From Streptomyces xanthophaeus (GTDB taxonomy: Bacteria > Actinomycetota > Actinomycetes > Streptomycetales > Streptomycetaceae), in contig NZ_JOFT01000056.1 in NCBI RefSeq assembly GCF_000725805.1, forward strand, positions 1-30,158: a stretch of 30,158 nucleotides of DNA, in the 5' to 3' direction. Made by a program: the position numbers and the translations under genes. The notes beneath the pieces were generated by a model, which was not told where the DNA came from, did no database searches, and was given only the letters and a program-made list of their open reading frames with translations. Position 1 is the first letter of the stretch, and each line of letters starts with the position of its first letter. Shown piece after piece: positions 29,937 to 30,158 of this stretch.

Positions 29937-30158
29937 TCCCCTGCGGGGTCGCTCGGCGGGCTGGGTCCGGCTGCGGCGCCGCTGCACGGGGCTCCGCCCC
30001 GGACCCCGCTCCTCAATCGCCGGAGGGGCTGGGGTTTGCCCTGGCAGGGCCTGTGCGTGGGGGGTCGGGGAGCGGTGCCCCTCCGGGGTATCTCCTCGGC
30101 TCGCGCACTGAGCCCGGTCAAGATGTGGCGGCCCAGGTTGCGCGCTCGTCCTGCGGGG
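29937..30158. other. gene-free end of the window
   Basis: No gene with a credible start or family match is seen in the last 222 bases. They hold the dispersed repeat at 29987-30031, which may end the 29313 transcript. Nothing else is recognisable to the window edge. Confidence 0.5.
29987..30031. repeat. streptomycete dispersed palindromic repeat
   Basis: CGGGGC-TCC-GCCCCG (29987-30001) is a perfect 6-bp hairpin. It is followed by a second weaker one, CCTC...GAGG, within GCTCCTCAATCGCCGGAGG (30008-30026), then GGCTG. I recall nearly identical elements in very many Streptomyces intergenic regions. A related GGGGGCTCGGCTCCGCCCCC core is at 10583-10602. It may act as a terminator for the 29313 gene. 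Confidence 0.6.

Overview
The window is chromosomal DNA from a high-GC actinomycete, almost certainly Streptomyces or a close relative such as Kitasatospora. By eye it is over 70% G+C, third codon positions are nearly all G or C, GTG starts are frequent, and proteins carry typical Pro/Ala/Gly-rich tails. The gene order (purN-purH, folD-DUF3017, mdh, glyA, trpS, D-Ala-D-Ala carboxypeptidase) is, from memory, like the conserved core region around SCO4813-SCO4850 of S. coelicolor. I see 30 intact protein genes, one frameshifted gene and one riboswitch. I see no tRNA, rRNA, CRISPR array, insertion sequence or prophage.

Layout. 1-1200: a G-poor leader, an alpha/beta hydrolase, and a small gene broken by two 1-nt losses in homopolymers. 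1218-2902: a three-gene operon (small membrane protein, DCC-type thiol protein, TetR regulator) behind a promoter that carries two copies of one palindrome. 2899-8553: an unlipidated solute-binding protein, a membrane metallophosphoesterase with its small membrane partner, a secreted D-Ala-D-Ala carboxypeptidase and a YihY-type membrane protein. 8720-11889: 2'-5' RNA-ligase-like protein, trpS and glyA. The glyA leader carries a convincing ZTP/ZMP riboswitch. 12134-15927: ornithine aminotransferase, a YgiC/YgiB-like pair (glutathionylspermidine-synthase-family enzyme plus lipoprotein) and an EamA transporter. 16257-20090: a GT-C membrane glycosyltransferase resembling AftA, then a divergent MocR regulator and AhpD-like protein. 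20106-23115: an uncharacterised three-gene cassette. 23252-29936: mdh, folD-DUF3017, purN-purH and two membrane proteins.

How the genes fit together. GlyA makes 5,10-methylene-THF, FolD oxidises it to 10-formyl-THF, and PurN and PurH consume that cofactor. PurH also consumes ZMP (AICAR), whose triphosphate ZTP builds up when 10-formyl-THF is short. The riboswitch on glyA therefore closes a feedback loop between genes that all lie in this window. The rest is housekeeping metabolism and envelope functions.

The best candidate for something undescribed is the 20106-23115 cassette. Its first two proteins share a spaced motif, SAFSVG-x3-H[S/T]N-x3-HH, next to unrelated domains, and the third protein is a single-pass membrane protein with an outer domain. 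The twin-palindrome TetR operon and the 46-bp MocR/AhpD divergent control region come next.
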